Assembly: GCF_907164915.1 (NCBI RefSeq)
Contig: NC_061867.1
Span: 43,868,242-43,932,241 of the forward strand
Direction: 5' to 3'
DNA from: Impatiens glandulifera
Lineage: Eukaryota > Streptophyta > Magnoliopsida > Ericales > Balsaminaceae
DNA length: 64,000 nucleotides
Part shown: in pieces, positions 44,552 through 58,639 of the stretch
Position numbering within the stretch: the stretch's first letter is position 1
How the letters are laid out: each line of letters opens with the position of its first letter
The notes under the pieces: generated by a model
The model's input: the letters and a program-made list of their open reading frames with translations, nothing else
Database searches by the model: none
What the model was told of the DNA's origin: nothing
Translations under genes and position numbers: made by a program

Positions 44552-47500
44552 ATGTCGACAGAAAGCATAACGCCTAATATAGCTGGCATGTCGAAAAATC
44601 AGCTCTATGAAATTATGTGTCAAATGCAGGTATGTTACTTTCATTTTCTCCAAAGAAATGCTTTTCTCATTTGTATTCTTAAGGTTTTGTTCTGTTTCCA
44701 GAATTAATTGGGGTCTTTGTCAGTTCAATCTTCATATTTACTTGCAACTACTGCTCAAACTATTTTTCAAGATTCTTGGGTTACATTCCATATCTTTGTG
44801 GTTTTGTGTCTGGCAGGCACTAATTGATCAGAATGAACCGCAGGCCAGACAAATTCTTGTGCAAAACCCTGGATTAACGAAGGCCCTTTTTCAGGTCTCA
44901 TTCTAGTTTCTTTTGGTTGTATCTTGCCTGTCTATTTGATAGTCCTGTCTGTCCTATTACTCTCTACCTAGGGGTGTGCAAACAAATTAATCCAAACCGA
45001 TTTGTATAGTCTAATCTACATAATTATTGGTCAATCCAGTTGATTTGATCCATGTTAATCCAATTTGTAGTCTGTTTCGGATTAGGTCATAATCCATATT
45101 TGAAGAAACTGTAATTCTGTAGTTATTTAAATATTGATGTACTCTATTTTATGAAAAAAATTAAATACTCTTTCCTTGTATTCTTCATTTTGAAGATTCA
45201 CCCTTTTTGTATAAGATTGAGGTGAGAGTGAAGGGTTCCAAGATTGAGGTGAAACAAGTTTCTATTGTATCTGAGTTTAAAAATAGTGTATATATGGGTC
45301 AGTGCATCTAATGGTAATATTTCATATTTAAATATATTATTGTGTGTAATTGGATTTCAGTATCAAGACTGATTATCTTGTTTGGAAGAAGCTGCTTTTA
45401 TTTCTACATCTGATTTTACTCTCACATCATAACTGAACTGCTACATAAAAGAGTAGCTTTGAAACTGCTTTGCAACAGAGTAAATCAGAGCTTGGTCAAG
45501 AGTTGATCCTTTTGGATGTATTTGATTTATTTGGACTTTCAATGTTATCCTAGCCCCTTTTCTTTTGGATTTAATCTCAACAAAATTATGGGTCCTAATA
45601 CTGTTCTCTTTTTCTTTGTTTGTGATTCATTACAGATGAATCAAGCTATTTTGCGTTCATATACACTGTTCTGTTGACTAATGTCTTATAATTGTCAGAC
45701 TAGAACTTTGTAGATCATATAATTTCTTTTATATAAGTCGTGCTTGAAGCTTTCTCCCCTGAACTAATTGGTTCAAGAAAGTAATTATAAGTCCTATAGA
45801 GAGATGACATTGTTTTGAATAAATCAATAGATAAACATAAGTGGACCTAATGCCGATTTGTTATCACGTTTGAATGTCTAGATAAATTTACATTTGTTGT
45901 TTGTCAAAAATTCACAATAATTTAGAAAATAATCGATCTGATCATGACTTTTATACCAAATGAAGTAAAAAGTGACTCTATAATCTAGATAATGATCCAA
46001 AACCCAATCTTATACTAAACAAAAGAAAAACCACTTTCAATTTTAACTTTGACAATTTTCCAATAAGATTGTGATTGTGACAATATAACAGTTTCTAGAA
46101 AGGATCAATGTTCTCTTCAATGATAATGCAGAGTGGGAGGGTTAATTTCTCTTGGGGATTAATCAGCCTCATTTGCCTCTATTTCTCTTTCCATTCTGTC
46201 TGAATGTGGTTCTTGTGGCATTTTAATAAGGGAAGCTAGTGAAATTCTTCTATGAAAGATTGAAGTCATTCTTTAGTTTAAAAAAAGTTACAAGACATTG
46301 CTGTAACTGATTTTACTTAACTAGTAGAAGTTTCTCATTAATTCTCGTGTTTAACAATTAGGCACAAATCATGCTTGGAATGGTCCGGCCCTCTCAGCCG
46401 GTATGTTTCTTTGTCATGTTGGAACTATTTCTTTCAATATGTACTGGTTCGTCTTCTTTAAGCAACCTTTTTTTTCTTATTTAGGCTCCAAACGCCCAAC
46501 CAGCAGCATCAGCACAACAACCCCCTCAATCAGTAGTGCCTGCTCAGCAGCCAAATACACAGGCCACCCAGCCAGAACAAAGTCATCAAACTGTTTCATC
46601 TCTAGCACCACCTCTTGCAAGAAAGCAGCAACATTTCCCTTCCATGATTCCATCCTCATCAACAAATGTTCCTCCAGCCCTCCAATCACCACCATCCTTG
46701 CAAAATCATCCTCTTCAACCGGTGCAGCCTATGGGCCATTTGAGTGCCCAAACAACACACATTCCTCCATTGCCATCTATTCCACCTCATATTGGTTCAC
46801 AAGCACTTCCGCTTCAACCTCCAATGCCTACTGGTCCCACCCAACTGCAACAACCAATGCAAACCAGCGGATTTCCCCATATGCCTCTTCAACCACCTCT
46901 GCCTCCTCAGCAGAGACCACAACAACCTTCAATGCCAGCTTTCTCTCATCAGCATCACTCACAAATGGGTCTAAATGTTGGCTTCCCACACTCTGGTGCC
47001 CCTCCTCAAATGCATCATTCACAACCAGTATATCATGTAAATTTGTTATGTTATGTTAAGTTTAATTGGTGTTTACTTCTTCATATTGCATAATATAGTT
47101 TTTAAGCTAATATTAATTTATGCAGCCTAGCATAAAGCCTTCACCAAACATGGGACCATCTTTTCAACAGGCGCCACTGCCATCTCAATCACCTTATCAG
47201 GTTCGTTACTTTCCTCTTCTGTTTCCTCCCCTCTTGAAAATATGCGCTGAAAAATCTAAGGAAGTCTAGTATTGAATTGTTTAAAGCTCTTTGTTTTTAC
47301 ATAGTAACAGCTGATCCCTAATTATGCTTGGACGCTGTTGATTTGTGAACCACATTGCACCTTTTTGGCATACACAAATTTCTCACATTTTGTTTCTCCT
47401 ACATATAGATCCTTACTCCTTACTTTTTCAGTAGTGGTTTTGTCAACTGACGTTTCAATTATTCTTATATTGAGTAACAATATTTTATGTGAAATTGGAA

Positions 47501-50200
47501 ACACTATCTGTTTCTGGATCTTGATCCAACTTTAGATGAGAAACCACCAATAATTTCTGGATTTGTGTCCAACTAAGATGAGAAATCTAACATAAAAAGT
47601 GTTCTCAATTGTGTATGAATCATGTTCTTGCTCCTCATCCTCCCTCCATCATACATTTTAACTTCTTTTTGGGTTACATTAGTCTAACTCCATGCCAAAA
47701 AAGATATATAGCACCTTTGAGTTCTCTGGAGGTGAGATTGCCATTGATGTAGTGTTTGCAACCAGTTCGGTTACATTGTGGTTAAGAATATGTACGATGG
47801 TCTATTCTTGTCAACTTCCACAGAATAAGTCAATGGATTAGATATTTACAATAATTGATCCTTCAGGTGTATAATGGTGGTTGGCCCTTCCATGGCTAGC
47901 CTTATTTCTGCCCTTTTTTTTATTCTTTCCTAAATCTGTATTAATTGGCTGCTTGTTATATAGGCTATTGCGTGATTGCATCTATCTCATTTCTCACTAT
48001 GACCCAATTTGAAAACACTTTTTATTTCTGTTTTGCATATGGATCATCTCAGGCACACAAAAGTTTGGAAACTAAACTTAGTTAGAGACAGATTTAGATA
48101 TTTATTTATGTTTCTTGATCCAGCTGCAAAAAAAGATTTGAAAATTGTTTCCAAAACGAGTAACATGGATAATATTGAGAAGAAGAGTGTACAAGAGGAT
48201 GAAAAAAATATATATTTTGTATTGTGATACTGATATCTTTGGATTACACATTAATGCTTTATATAGCCTTTCTAGAGAATTCCAGAACATCATTTAACAT
48301 AGGGAAAGTTGAATTTTACAATTAGTCATCTTCTTCTTGTTGCAACCACAAGTTTGTCGCTAATCATTTTCTTCTAGATGCCTCAGTCATCTCTTCTTTA
48401 AAGTCCAAGTTATATATCCATGACATTTTACTATTTCCCCTCCATTATCAAACGAAATATACCGAGTGAGGCTAGGTAAATGAATTATCATATTAATTGT
48501 CATCTTTAACATGATATTTTTGGAGTATATTACCACAAGTCCATAAATTGTAGCAAATTATCAAATCCATTTTCTCCAAGGATATTGAACCGAGATGTCC
48601 CAATTCCACTTTTGGGAAGTTCATAAGTAAATGTTCATGTCTTAATCTCAAAATACTTAGCGGGTTTGAAAAAGATATGTGTAAGTTGAGGCTCAAGAAC
48701 ACCAAAAGCTTGTTTGAGGAAGTTATTTTATTTTTAAAAATTAATCAAATATATATATTTTTTAAAATCCCGTTTGATAAGGGATATGAGATGATATGGT
48801 TATTTTGTGTTTCAATTTTCCCTTTAAATTGTAGGGAAAAGACAACACTGCCTTGAATTGTAGATGAACAAAATTAAGAAGGGTATTTCAGTTGATAAAT
48901 TTGATTGAGATAAGGACCAGAGCCTGTCACCATCCTTTTTACTTTTCTTTCTTTTTTTCTTTTTTCTTCTTTTCTTTTTGGTTCAACCCAATAGGACTAA
49001 GTCTCACAACAAGCAACCCACAAGCTAGAATAACTAAAATAATAGTAGGACTTGTTTAATATTTTTGTTTAACTACCTCTAACTACTAATGTTTTTAGAA
49101 GATTGAATCTGGACCCTTCCATTGTTGTTGTAACTCTACAGTCTGATTGTCTAACCCTTTTACACATTTTTTTTAAAGAATTAGAATCCTTATGAGATTT
49201 AGTAGGTTGGCATTTCTCTTGGCCATTCAACAACGTGCTATGAAGACACTTCCATAAAGTAACCTAAATTGATGAATTTATAGTAACCAAGAGAGATGTG
49301 AAAACAGAAACCTTTTCAACTAAAATCTCACCTTTACAAAATACTAACCATCTACTGTTTGTACTTATTATTTTCCGTAATGTTTAGGATTTAGGGAAAT
49401 CATCTACTTAACTAAAAATGTTCAAAAAACAAACAATGGATTACAATGCTTCTGTTTTTATCAGCCACTAGTCTCTCCAAAACTTCAGTAACCATGTCCA
49501 AAATTGTAATTTGTTAACCCCATTAGCGATTCCATCCATAAGTATTACTCACCCCTTAAAATTGAGGCCTCTTTAACATCTTCCATGACGTTTGATTTAA
49601 AAAAAACATACAATGATGTGTATGCACCTTTGTTTTTCTCAGTTGGGTGGAGAAGACAATCAACGATAAAGTCAGTAGTTTTTTACAATCTAAATTATGA
49701 ACAAGATTAACTTATCTGAAACAAAATAAAATCATTTCCATTTTAACTTTGAGATTGTGATTCCTTGTTTATTATCCATTGGTTTGCAATTGCAGATGGG
49801 CAATTCACATGGAGTTGGTGAATTCAGTTCTCAACTTGGAGGAGGAGCTCCCATTAACCAAGAACGAGGCCCAACAGCATGGATGCCAGAGAATCCAATG
49901 CCGACACTGTTTCAAGGACCTCCTCCACCATTGGGCCCCGGTAGTAGTAGTCAGCCTGCTCGCCCTCCCTCCTCGGTATGTTCCATTCCAGTTTCAGTAC
50001 AGCTTCAAACGGAGAACATATAGCCCGCCTCTCGTTATTTGTTGGTTTTAATTAATTATGATATTATGCAGATAACACCTGAGATGGAGAAAGCATTATT
50101 GCAACAGGTAATGAATCTGACACAAGACCAGATAAATCACTTGCCCCCTGAGCAAAGGAATCAAGTTCTTCAGCTGCAACAGATGCTGCTAAGACAATGA
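44552..50200 (+). CDS. ESP1: ESP1-like CstF64-related protein lacking an RRM
   Basis: Exons: 44552-44629, 44817-44894, 46362-46400, 46485-47036, 47126-47200, 49796-49975, 50072-50200. All introns are GT-AG and phase 0, giving 376 residues. The ATG opens MSTESITPNIAGMSKNQLYE. Residues 1-65 form the CstF64 hinge (LIDQNEPQARQILVQNPGL, ALFQAQIMLGMVRP), which in CstF64 binds CstF77 and symplekin. Residues 66-334 are a Pro/Gln-rich low-complexity region (QPPLPPQQRPQQPSM). The last 42 are the CstF64 C-terminal three-helix domain (MEKALLQQVMNLTQDQINHL, PEQRNQVLQLQQ). There is no RRM, unlike CstF64 itself, and no room for one upstream of the ATG. This layout is that of Arabidopsis ESP1, a nuclear 3'-end-processing protein whose mutants enhance transgene silencing. 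Intron 6 is 2.6 kb. Alternative splicing was not assessed. Confidence 0.92.
44955..45130. repeat. Possible transposon remnant in ESP1-like intron 3
   Basis: Starts taggggtgtgcaaacaaatt, a phrase common at ends of plant hAT-like elements. No opposite terminus or target duplication was found. Confidence 0.25.
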
Positions 50201-53200
50201 ACACAAATAATGTCTTGTTTATCTATTGTGTTGTGTTAGATATCTGCAGCTTCTCTTCATCCAAATCTTACCTAACAATATAGTTTAACTGCTGCTTCTC
50301 TTCTCTTCTCTTCTGGTTTAACAAAGATTATATGTACTATTTCTCTAGAAAAAGCCTGTTTACTCTTTTGGAAGTTTATTTTATATGTTTTATGGAGTAT
50401 GTTTAGTTTACTAGATTATTTATTATCTTAATGTATAATTATATTATTACTATTAGTTTATTAATTACTTACATATTATTATTATCTTATAATAAAATAA
50501 TAAGAGTTGTGTCTATGAGACTATAGACAGCTCTTTAAGTAAGGTGCACTTATTTATTAAATTTTATCTCATGTTAATTAGGTTTTAGTTAGGTTTCTTC
50601 AAGTTAGGTGAAATTGAGTCAACCTAAACTCAATGGAAGTTCGAAAAATTGAGATTTATTTAAAATTGTACAAGTATTTTAAAAAAATATAAGTTATTTA
50701 TTATTTATATATATAATTAAATTTAAAATTAATTTTAAAAAATAATAAACAAATAACATTAAAATAAGTTAAAATTACAAAATTAATTATATAAGTTCAT
50801 TTTATTAGTATAAATGATTTTTATTAAATATGTAAATATAAATTGTAAAATTATAAAATTGAAATAATTTAAAACTCGTAAAATTGTAAATCATGAATTT
50901 AAAATTAAAAGACCTTAACTAGTTTAAGAATTATTTAAAATCAGAATCATTAAACTCCCATTAAGCTCCTTTAAAATCGTAAAATCATACAACTTTAAAA
51001 GTTAAATCAAAATTTTAATTGTCTTAAATTTATTATAATATTTTTTTTGAATTTAGGAAGTTAACATTACCCAAACAATCATGAAAATTTGGACATGTAT
51101 TGACTATTAACACTTCAACTATTCTGGTTCTGGTAAGATTATGTTTTATCATCGTCTTTTTATTAGTTATTGTCTAATTAGATGTTTTTCAATTATTGTT
51201 TTATTAGTTAACTTTTTAGTTTTATTCTTTATAAATATTATGAATTCAATAAATTTTATCACTTTAATATTTCATTTCAATATTTTCAAGTTTTTTTTAT
51301 CCAAATAATTCTGAATAACCTATTTTTCAGAATCCTAACATAACAATAATCCTAATAAGACATCGCCTCATCCTTTAGATGAGTTAAAAAGAAAGGAAAC
51401 AATCTAATGTTGGGAAAATTTGAGTTTGTAATGTTATTGAGTGGAAAGACAATAAGAAAAGACACACGATTTAGGTTTTTCATCATAGATGACAATAGAA
51501 CAATGGACATATTTACCTATAGTTTATGAACAGTAAAAAAATAGTTTCGGTTTGGGAAATGAAATCCACTATGTCTATAACCAATGATGTCTATGCGAGG
51601 AATCGAGGATAATACTCGATTTATTATTATACACATTACCACAACATATCAAGAACATACCATATATTCCTAATAATTTTGAACTTGTGGTTTGTTAAGG
51701 AAGATGACACAAGAGAAGAAAATGTTGACTAGTGTTTTTCATCACATTATATGTACAGAGGAGAACAACAATATTGATGACAAAATAATGAAATGATTTG
51801 AAGAACAAGGAGATTAATTGAATATATGCGTGGTAATATGTGTGGGTAATAAGATGGCAAAATATATTTCTTCTTATTTTTATCTCAAATGGATTCTTAG
51901 AAGTCTTTATAGGAAAACATTGACTCTTCAAATGACAAAATAAATTATTGTTTGAATATGTCTCCCATCCAAATCTTTTAGTTATCTCACTCACTCCTAA
52001 AAAACATTATTATTATTACTTTAGAAATACCGAACATTAAAAATAAAAAACTTATTAATTTAAGTTTATTCATCACTATATCTCAAAATATTACGAATAA
52101 TTATTCTCAAAATAACATTGATTCAACCAACAAAAGTTTTGAAGGGACATTTAAGAAATGGATATAAATGCACTTAAGACTTGGACAAAGAAGGGAAAAT
52201 CAAAATTGGACAGATAAATGTAAAATCTAAAAGGTAAAACCAACTATTAAAATAAGATTATGGAACCAATAGTGATAAGATCCATTTATATTGTAGTTTG
52301 AATATCACTAATGAAATCATGAATGACCAAGTTTAGACCTTTGATCAAAGACACTATTTAATGGCTATAAATGATCATGAAGGTACAAACTCATAATTTA
52401 TGGCCGACTTAAGTTTTGTGATATATCACTAAGCTAAAAGAACATTCTCTGATGACGGTTTCATTTTAAAAGTATCTTCGCAATTATTTTTGTTTTCGTT
52501 GAGTAACGAGTTATGTAACTTATGAGTTAATTGTTTTACGTTTGTTTTAAGATATTTTGATTTTGGACCTTTAATGAGAAGAGAGTCTATCAATCACCTT
52601 GGGACCTCTAATGTTTTGAGTGCTTTTAGAATTTTCTGAGATCGAGAAAATATCATATGGAACTAGTCAATAGGTAACAAATTTGTCTTTTTCCACTCCA
52701 AATCCCTAAGGGATACTCTCGATCTCGAGACAAACCAAGAGGCCTTCTTGTGAGGATGATCAGGTTAAATAATAGCAATGTTGAGGATGAGGCCAAAGTT
52801 GTTGATGAAATGGTTAACAATGCTTATTAAAATTTATACTTTTAATGGATCTTTGGTTAATGTTAATCATCCACAGGACCACATAATTGATCAATTCAGT
52901 CAACTTTACAAGTTGAATGGGAAATTGAACCAAGTAAATGCTGTAAATTGAGTATCTTTTCTAAAGTTTAATATGCTTTTAGTTTCAAATGAATTAAAAA
53001 AAAAGCTTAATTAGAATTATGTAAACACAACCAACCAAATAAAACAAGTGAAAAATAAAAAAATTAAAAGCTAAAGATAAACAATAAAAGTTATTAATCT
53101 TGACCAAACAACATTCAAAAAGTCATAACTAAATTTGTAGGTTCATCTCTTTTTTGTTTTGTTTTTTTACTTGGATTTATTGATAGGGTTACTAGAATGA

Positions 53201-54408
53201 CTTATTTAATCACATAGCATTTTTAATGTGAATTGAACCTATGTTCTAGTTCTAGTTTTATGTCATCAATCAATACTAGTAGAGATATTTAAGCTTAAAA
53301 AATGAAAACAAAAATCACATTTAATTTTCACGTAAAACGTCTTAATTAAATAAAAGTGGAATTCAAATAATTTGATTAATCAGATAATAGCTATAATGTA
53401 TTGAAGCTCTTTGTAACGCGGTAAAGTTTGCTTAACCATTTGCACAATTTCATAATGTTCATCACCAACTATCCGGGATTGAAGCATATTTGTCTTTAAT
53501 CTAAAGGATCTATCGCTAGATAAATAACCTAGGAAAGAGTCTCAGGAGACAAAATGCATGCTAATTTCATGCGATCAGGTGGGGTGGCACAAGATCTGCC
53601 TATTGGCTTATGTCGAGATATTAATTCCTTCGCACAACAACAATAATTTTTACTATTTTTAAAACCTAATTAATTAAATAAAAATCACCTCTATACAACT
53701 TTACAAAATGAACTTTATTAATGTGACATGTTAAATTAATGAGTAAGAAAGATAAAGGAAAAGAAGTAACCCACTAATTGTTGTGGATAGAGAAATGGGA
53801 AATACTTTATATCTTATGAAATTAGAAACCATTAATAATTTTTGTAGGGATGAATCTATGTACTATACGTGTTTATATGTTAAGAGATATTTGACCATTC
53901 AACTACCACCACCACCTCTTCTAAGTTCTTAGTAAGTTTGATGAGGACCTGAGTTGTCCTTCAATATTTCTTGAATCATTGAACCTGCCCATTTTACTAT
54001 ACTAATTAATTGTTGGCAAATGACCTATATTAATAGAATTATAAAGTATTCAATATATGTATTAAGTGATGTATTGAACAAATATACACTATTATGAAAT
54101 ATAAAATTGAAATGTATTTTTAATATGTATTTATAAATTAAGTTTTAGGTATTAAGTGAAAAAGAATATATATATTTAAGTAATTAATCTGTGTTCTCTT
54201 GAGAATAAGGATTATAAGTATGTTTTCTTATCTTTAAATATAGAGAAAAATATAGTTAACATTTTTTCTCTTTACAATTTAGTTTCTCAATTTAAAGGAT
54301 AAAAATTAAAAATTTAATTTATACGTATATATACCACAATATAAGGGATAAATACTTTAAAAGTAAACAATATTATTACTAATATTTATCCAACAAATGG
54401 ATATAATG

Positions 54409-54412
<4 letters not shown>
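50201..54412. other. Long intergenic DNA without a supported gene
   Basis: The first 200 bp are the probable 3' UTR of the ESP1-like gene. Beyond that the DNA is AT-rich (50400-51300), then more mixed. Scattered open frames (for example 51695-51994 minus) have no recognised domain, and no terminal repeats were found. Confidence 0.5.

Positions 54413-54505
<93 letters not shown>
54413..54505. repeat. (TA)n microsatellite, 93 bp
   Basis: About 46 uninterrupted TA units. The long YIYIYI open frame across it is an artefact. Confidence 0.97.
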
Positions 54506-54507
<2 letters not shown>

Positions 54508-54524
54508 TTTATTACTAATACAAG

Positions 54525-54850
54525 GGTGACAAACGAGTCAAACCGAGTTCAAGCGAGCTCGACTCGAACTCGAGCTCGAACGAGTTTATAAATTTGAGCT
54601 TCTCCTCGACTCGACTATTTACCTACAATTTCGGTTCGACTCAAAAAATTTGAACTAAAATTAAATCTTCAAATAAAATATTTATTTTAAATTTAAGTTT
54701 TAATATTAAATAAATACAAATATATTATTTATTATCAGACTCGAAAAAATTCGATAAGCCATCGAACAAATATTATATGTGCTCAAGCTCGACTCGAATT
54801 TGATCAAAATCAAAATGAAGTCGAGCTCTAACCTCGGGAGCCTAAATGAT
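54525..54850 (+). repeat. CGAGCTCGA-rich repeat, copy 1
   Basis: Dense in gagctcgactcgaactcgag and related self-complementary phrases, beginning caagggtgacaaacgag. A copy in opposite orientation is at 58640-58803. This motif class is widespread in plant genomes as parts of DNA transposons; the family is not identified. Confidence 0.65.
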
Positions 54851-55554
54851 ACCCCGAAAGACTTGAGCATTAGATTATTAATTATGGGATTCAAACATTG
54901 AATTTTACTCCAAAAATGAAAGACTTTATTAGATTGTTTATGATTTAATTATGTTTGTAATTTTGGATATTAATAAATTATTGAAAAAAATATAATTTAG
55001 AAACTTTGTTTGTATGTATTTTTATCAGACGATTCTCTCCTTATTAGAATTGTATCTCTATATTGTAGAATGTAGGTGTGCTTACTTCTTAAGGTGAACT
55101 ATTTTATATGAGATCAATATTGTTGTGTAATATTAGTGATTATTCTACATATGATATGTTGTCTGGATAAAGTACTTATATATAAAATAGATTTGTTTCC
55201 AATTTATATGAAAAATTCTAAATTGTTGTTCCGTTTGAAGTATGCTAAGAAGATTTACTATTTTGATTATCATAGATCATTCTTGTCACAAAATCTTCCC
55301 TATAAGCTTGAGCTTTATACAAACCAAAAATAAAGTTGAAACAAAACCTCCACCACATAGTATAAATGACTGAGAAAATTTGATTTGAAATTTCACAATG
55401 TTATTCCGCAAGAAATTTATATAGTTTATTAGTAATAACTTAAATGTTAATAGATTTGCAGCTTATTTCACAACATTTAATATCAAATTTTTAGGAGTTA
55501 TGATTTTGAGCTAAAAATTATTGTTACCAAAATTTGTTCCATAGGTTTGCCTTA
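54851..55554. other. AT-rich DNA, nothing recognised
   Basis: A 65-codon frame at 55136-55333 has no recognisable domain and AT-driven composition. Confidence 0.4.
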
Positions 55555-55571
55555 ATAGATGTGGTTAATTT

Positions 55572-55619
<48 letters not shown>

Positions 55620-55740
55620 ATGGATACTTGAGTCAAGTCGAAAATTTACCTGTCCATAAACTTGAAATGGTTCATTAAAAAATAAGATTAAAAATGACAT
55701 ATAAGTCTTGACTTGTAACCTATACTTTGTAAGTGTAAGA
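55555..55740. repeat. R1 repeat, distant copy
   Basis: gtggttaatttggatatata, then a (TA)n tract (about 55576-55611), then aaatggatacttgagtcaag, tccataaacttgaaatggtt. It is the same order as the copies at 9.5-10.4 kb. Confidence 0.75.
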
Positions 55741-56095
55741 CTATAACCAACTAATAAGTTGTATAATTGTTATGTTTCAAATTCAAATAAAATCTTTTAA
55801 TATACATATACAATTAACTTGCAACATCTTTATTTATTTATTTATTTATTTATTAATTCTCATAAGTTTGATTCCTTTTAATATTAGAGAATGATATTTT
55901 TTTTAATGAGAATTTATATGTTTGTTTTGAATTAATAGTTATATAAATTATATATTTATACATAAAATTATAAATATAAATCAATAATATTAGGTGGTTT
56001 AGTAGTTAAAATGTACATGGTACATAATAAAGACCAATATCGAAACTCACAAGACGCAATTTTTAAACTATATAAAGATTCTTATGAAGAAACAA
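55741..56095. other. AT-rich DNA between R1 and the R2 array
   Basis: Contains ATTT repeats (55830-55855). No gene. Confidence 0.5.
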
Positions 56096-57720
56096 TGGTG
56101 GTTAAATATTTGAATAACAGTGTTGGTTTGCGAAAGTAAAGGTATAAATGATGAGATGGTTGTGGTGCAAAATGCTCACTAGATGAGAGATCAATTGTGA
56201 TTGATAGTTGATTTGTCGATAAATAAGAAGTCGGTAACATTGAATGCCGGTAATAAATGAGATATTGGTGGTTAAAAATATATGAATCAGATATTTAATT
56301 GATCAAAGTGTGAGGTCAAGAGTTTAAAAGTTGATTAAGATTGATGGTTGATTTGTCGAGTGATAAGAGACGTATGAAAGTGTAATTTAGATGTGGTTTG
56401 TCGAAGTATAAGAGGCTAGTAACATTAGTTGGTCGAAGGATAAGAGGCAATAATAATGATTTGCTGATGGATAAGAGACGTGTGAAAGTGTGATTGAGAT
56501 TTGATTTGTCGAAGGATAAGATGTCGGTAACAAAATATCGCGAGGTCACAAGATTAAATGTCTATTGAGATTGGTGGTTGGTTTCTGAGGGAAAAGAGAC
56601 ATGCAAAAGTGTGATTGAGATTGGCCTGTTTGTTTGCCGAGGGATAAGAGACATGCAAAAGTGTGATTGAGATTGGCCTGTTTGTTTGCCGAGGTATAAG
56701 AGATGTGTAAAAGTGCGATTGTGATTGGTGATTAGTTTGCCGATTGATAAAAGATTGGTAATATTGGTATTAGTGGTTTGGTTACCCAGGGATAAAGAGG
56801 CCGGTAAAAAAGGATCGTAAAATCACGAGATTAGATGTCAATTGTGATTGATATTGGGTTACTAAGGGATTATAGACATGTGAGTGTGAAAGTGTGATAT
56901 CACGAGATGAGATGTCGATTGAAATTGGTGGTTGGTTACCGAAGGGATAAGAGACCGGTAGCATTGAGATTAATGGTTGGTTTGCTGATGGATAAACATG
57001 CGTGTGAAAGTGTGATTATGATTGGTGGTTAGTTTATCGAGGGATAAGAGGCATGTGCAAGTGTGATGTCGCGAGATTGAGAGGTCACGAGATTAAATGT
57101 TGATTGAGATTAGTGGTTGGTTTGTCAATGAATAAGAGGCGTTTGAAAGTGTGATTGAGATTGGTGGTTTACCGATAAATAAGAGATTGGTAACATTGGG
57201 ATTGGTAGTTTGGCTCAAGGAGTGATAAAGAGGCCAATAATAAATAATTGTAAGATCACGAGGTTAAAGGTTGATTAAGATTTTGATGATTGGTTTACTA
57301 AGGGATCAAAGGCATGTGAGGTCACGAGATGAGAAATCAATTGTGATTGGTAGTTGGTTTACCGAGGGATAAGAGATTAGTAACATTGGTATTGGTGGTT
57401 GGTTTGTTGAGAGATAAGAGAGGCGTGTGAAAATATGATTATGATTAGTTGATTTACCGAGGGATAAGAGGCGTGTAAAAATGTGATGTCACGAGATGGA
57501 GAGGTTCATTGAGATTGGTGGTTGGTTTGGCGAGAGACAAGAGGCGTGTGAAAATAATGAGGTAATGAAATTAAAGGTCAAATGGAATTGGTGGCTGGTT
57601 TGTCGGGGGATAATATGCCGGTAACAAATGATGTAAGGTCACAAGATTATATGTTGGTTGTGATTGGTGGTTGCTTTGTTGAGAGATTAGAGTAATGTAA
57701 AAGTGTGAGGTCACGAGGAT
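56096..57720. repeat. R2 degenerate tandem array
   Basis: About 1.6 kb of irregular units made of gtgattgagattggtggttg, gtttgccgagggataagag, gcgtgtgaaagtgtga, ggtcacgagat and gccggtaacattg, with units of roughly 50-120 bp. Two adjacent units near 56585-56700 are nearly identical (gacatgcaaaagtgtgattg). Stop-rich, not coding. The same phrases are at 10430-10640. Confidence 0.8.
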
Positions 57721-58639
57721 AAATAAAATTCACAAATTCTATTTTTTTTATCTTGTTTTCCAAATTCCAAATCCTCCTATGACTCTTTGAATGATTTGAC
57801 TGTCCCTAGTCATCTCCTGTTCAAATCTGTCTACAATAATTGCAGATCAAAGATTGGTTCTTTGTAAATTTTGATAGATTGAACTAGCTAGGAAAAACAA
57901 TATACTATAAAATTTTAAATTTTGGAATAGACTTTAAATTTTGGAATAGACTTTATATTAACAAAATATCTAACCAAACCCGACAATATTATTTTTGTTA
58001 ATCATTATACAAAAATATATATTTATTTAATATAACATTATATATATATATAAAGGTGAGAAATATTATTGATATATCAAAAATATCGTACCGCAATATA
58101 TCGAGAATATCGATTTTTTCGGTAGACCGAAAAAAGTAAGATATATGATACTGATACCAAAATTATTGGTACGTTAAAGTTTTGAGATTTTCAATATTTT
58201 GGTATATCAAGATATACCAAAATAATATTTATAAATTAAAAAATATATATTATATAATATTTATAAAAATTAAATAGATTTGATATTAATTTAATTACAT
58301 AAACATAATTTTTGAAAATCAAATCAAAATATAATTATACTATAATATTATTTAATATATACAATCTCAGCATATAATTATATTTTATAAGATATAAAAC
58401 TATTTTTATTTTAATATAAAGTGTTTTATTTTTCAAAATAAACCTAATAGAGTTTAATATATTTTCAAGTTTATCTTAAATACAATACACAATTTCCACA
58501 ATCATTTTGCAAGAAGACTCTAGAGAATGTCCATTGATACTTCTTCAACAAATATTTGTATGGTGAACTAGTGATTGACGAATGATGATTTCAGTTTTTT
58601 TTAATATAAGAAATTAATATATAAATATATTTAAATTCA
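57721..58639. other. AT-rich DNA with a palindromic cluster
   Basis: 58060-58220 contains repeated aatatcg, accgaaaa and ggtatatcaagatatacc phrases typical of small inverted-repeat elements, but I cannot fix its ends. A short exact duplication, aattttggaatagacttta, lies near 57915-57955. No gene. Confidence 0.45.

Noticed and set aside
46403..47059. Alternative 218-codon Ser/Thr-rich frame over ESP1-like exon 5
   Set aside because: Frame-shifted shadow of the Pro/Gln-rich exon; the real frame is fixed by seven phase-0 exons.
54397..54591. Frame of alternating Tyr-Ile
   Set aside because: Translation of the (TA)n tract.
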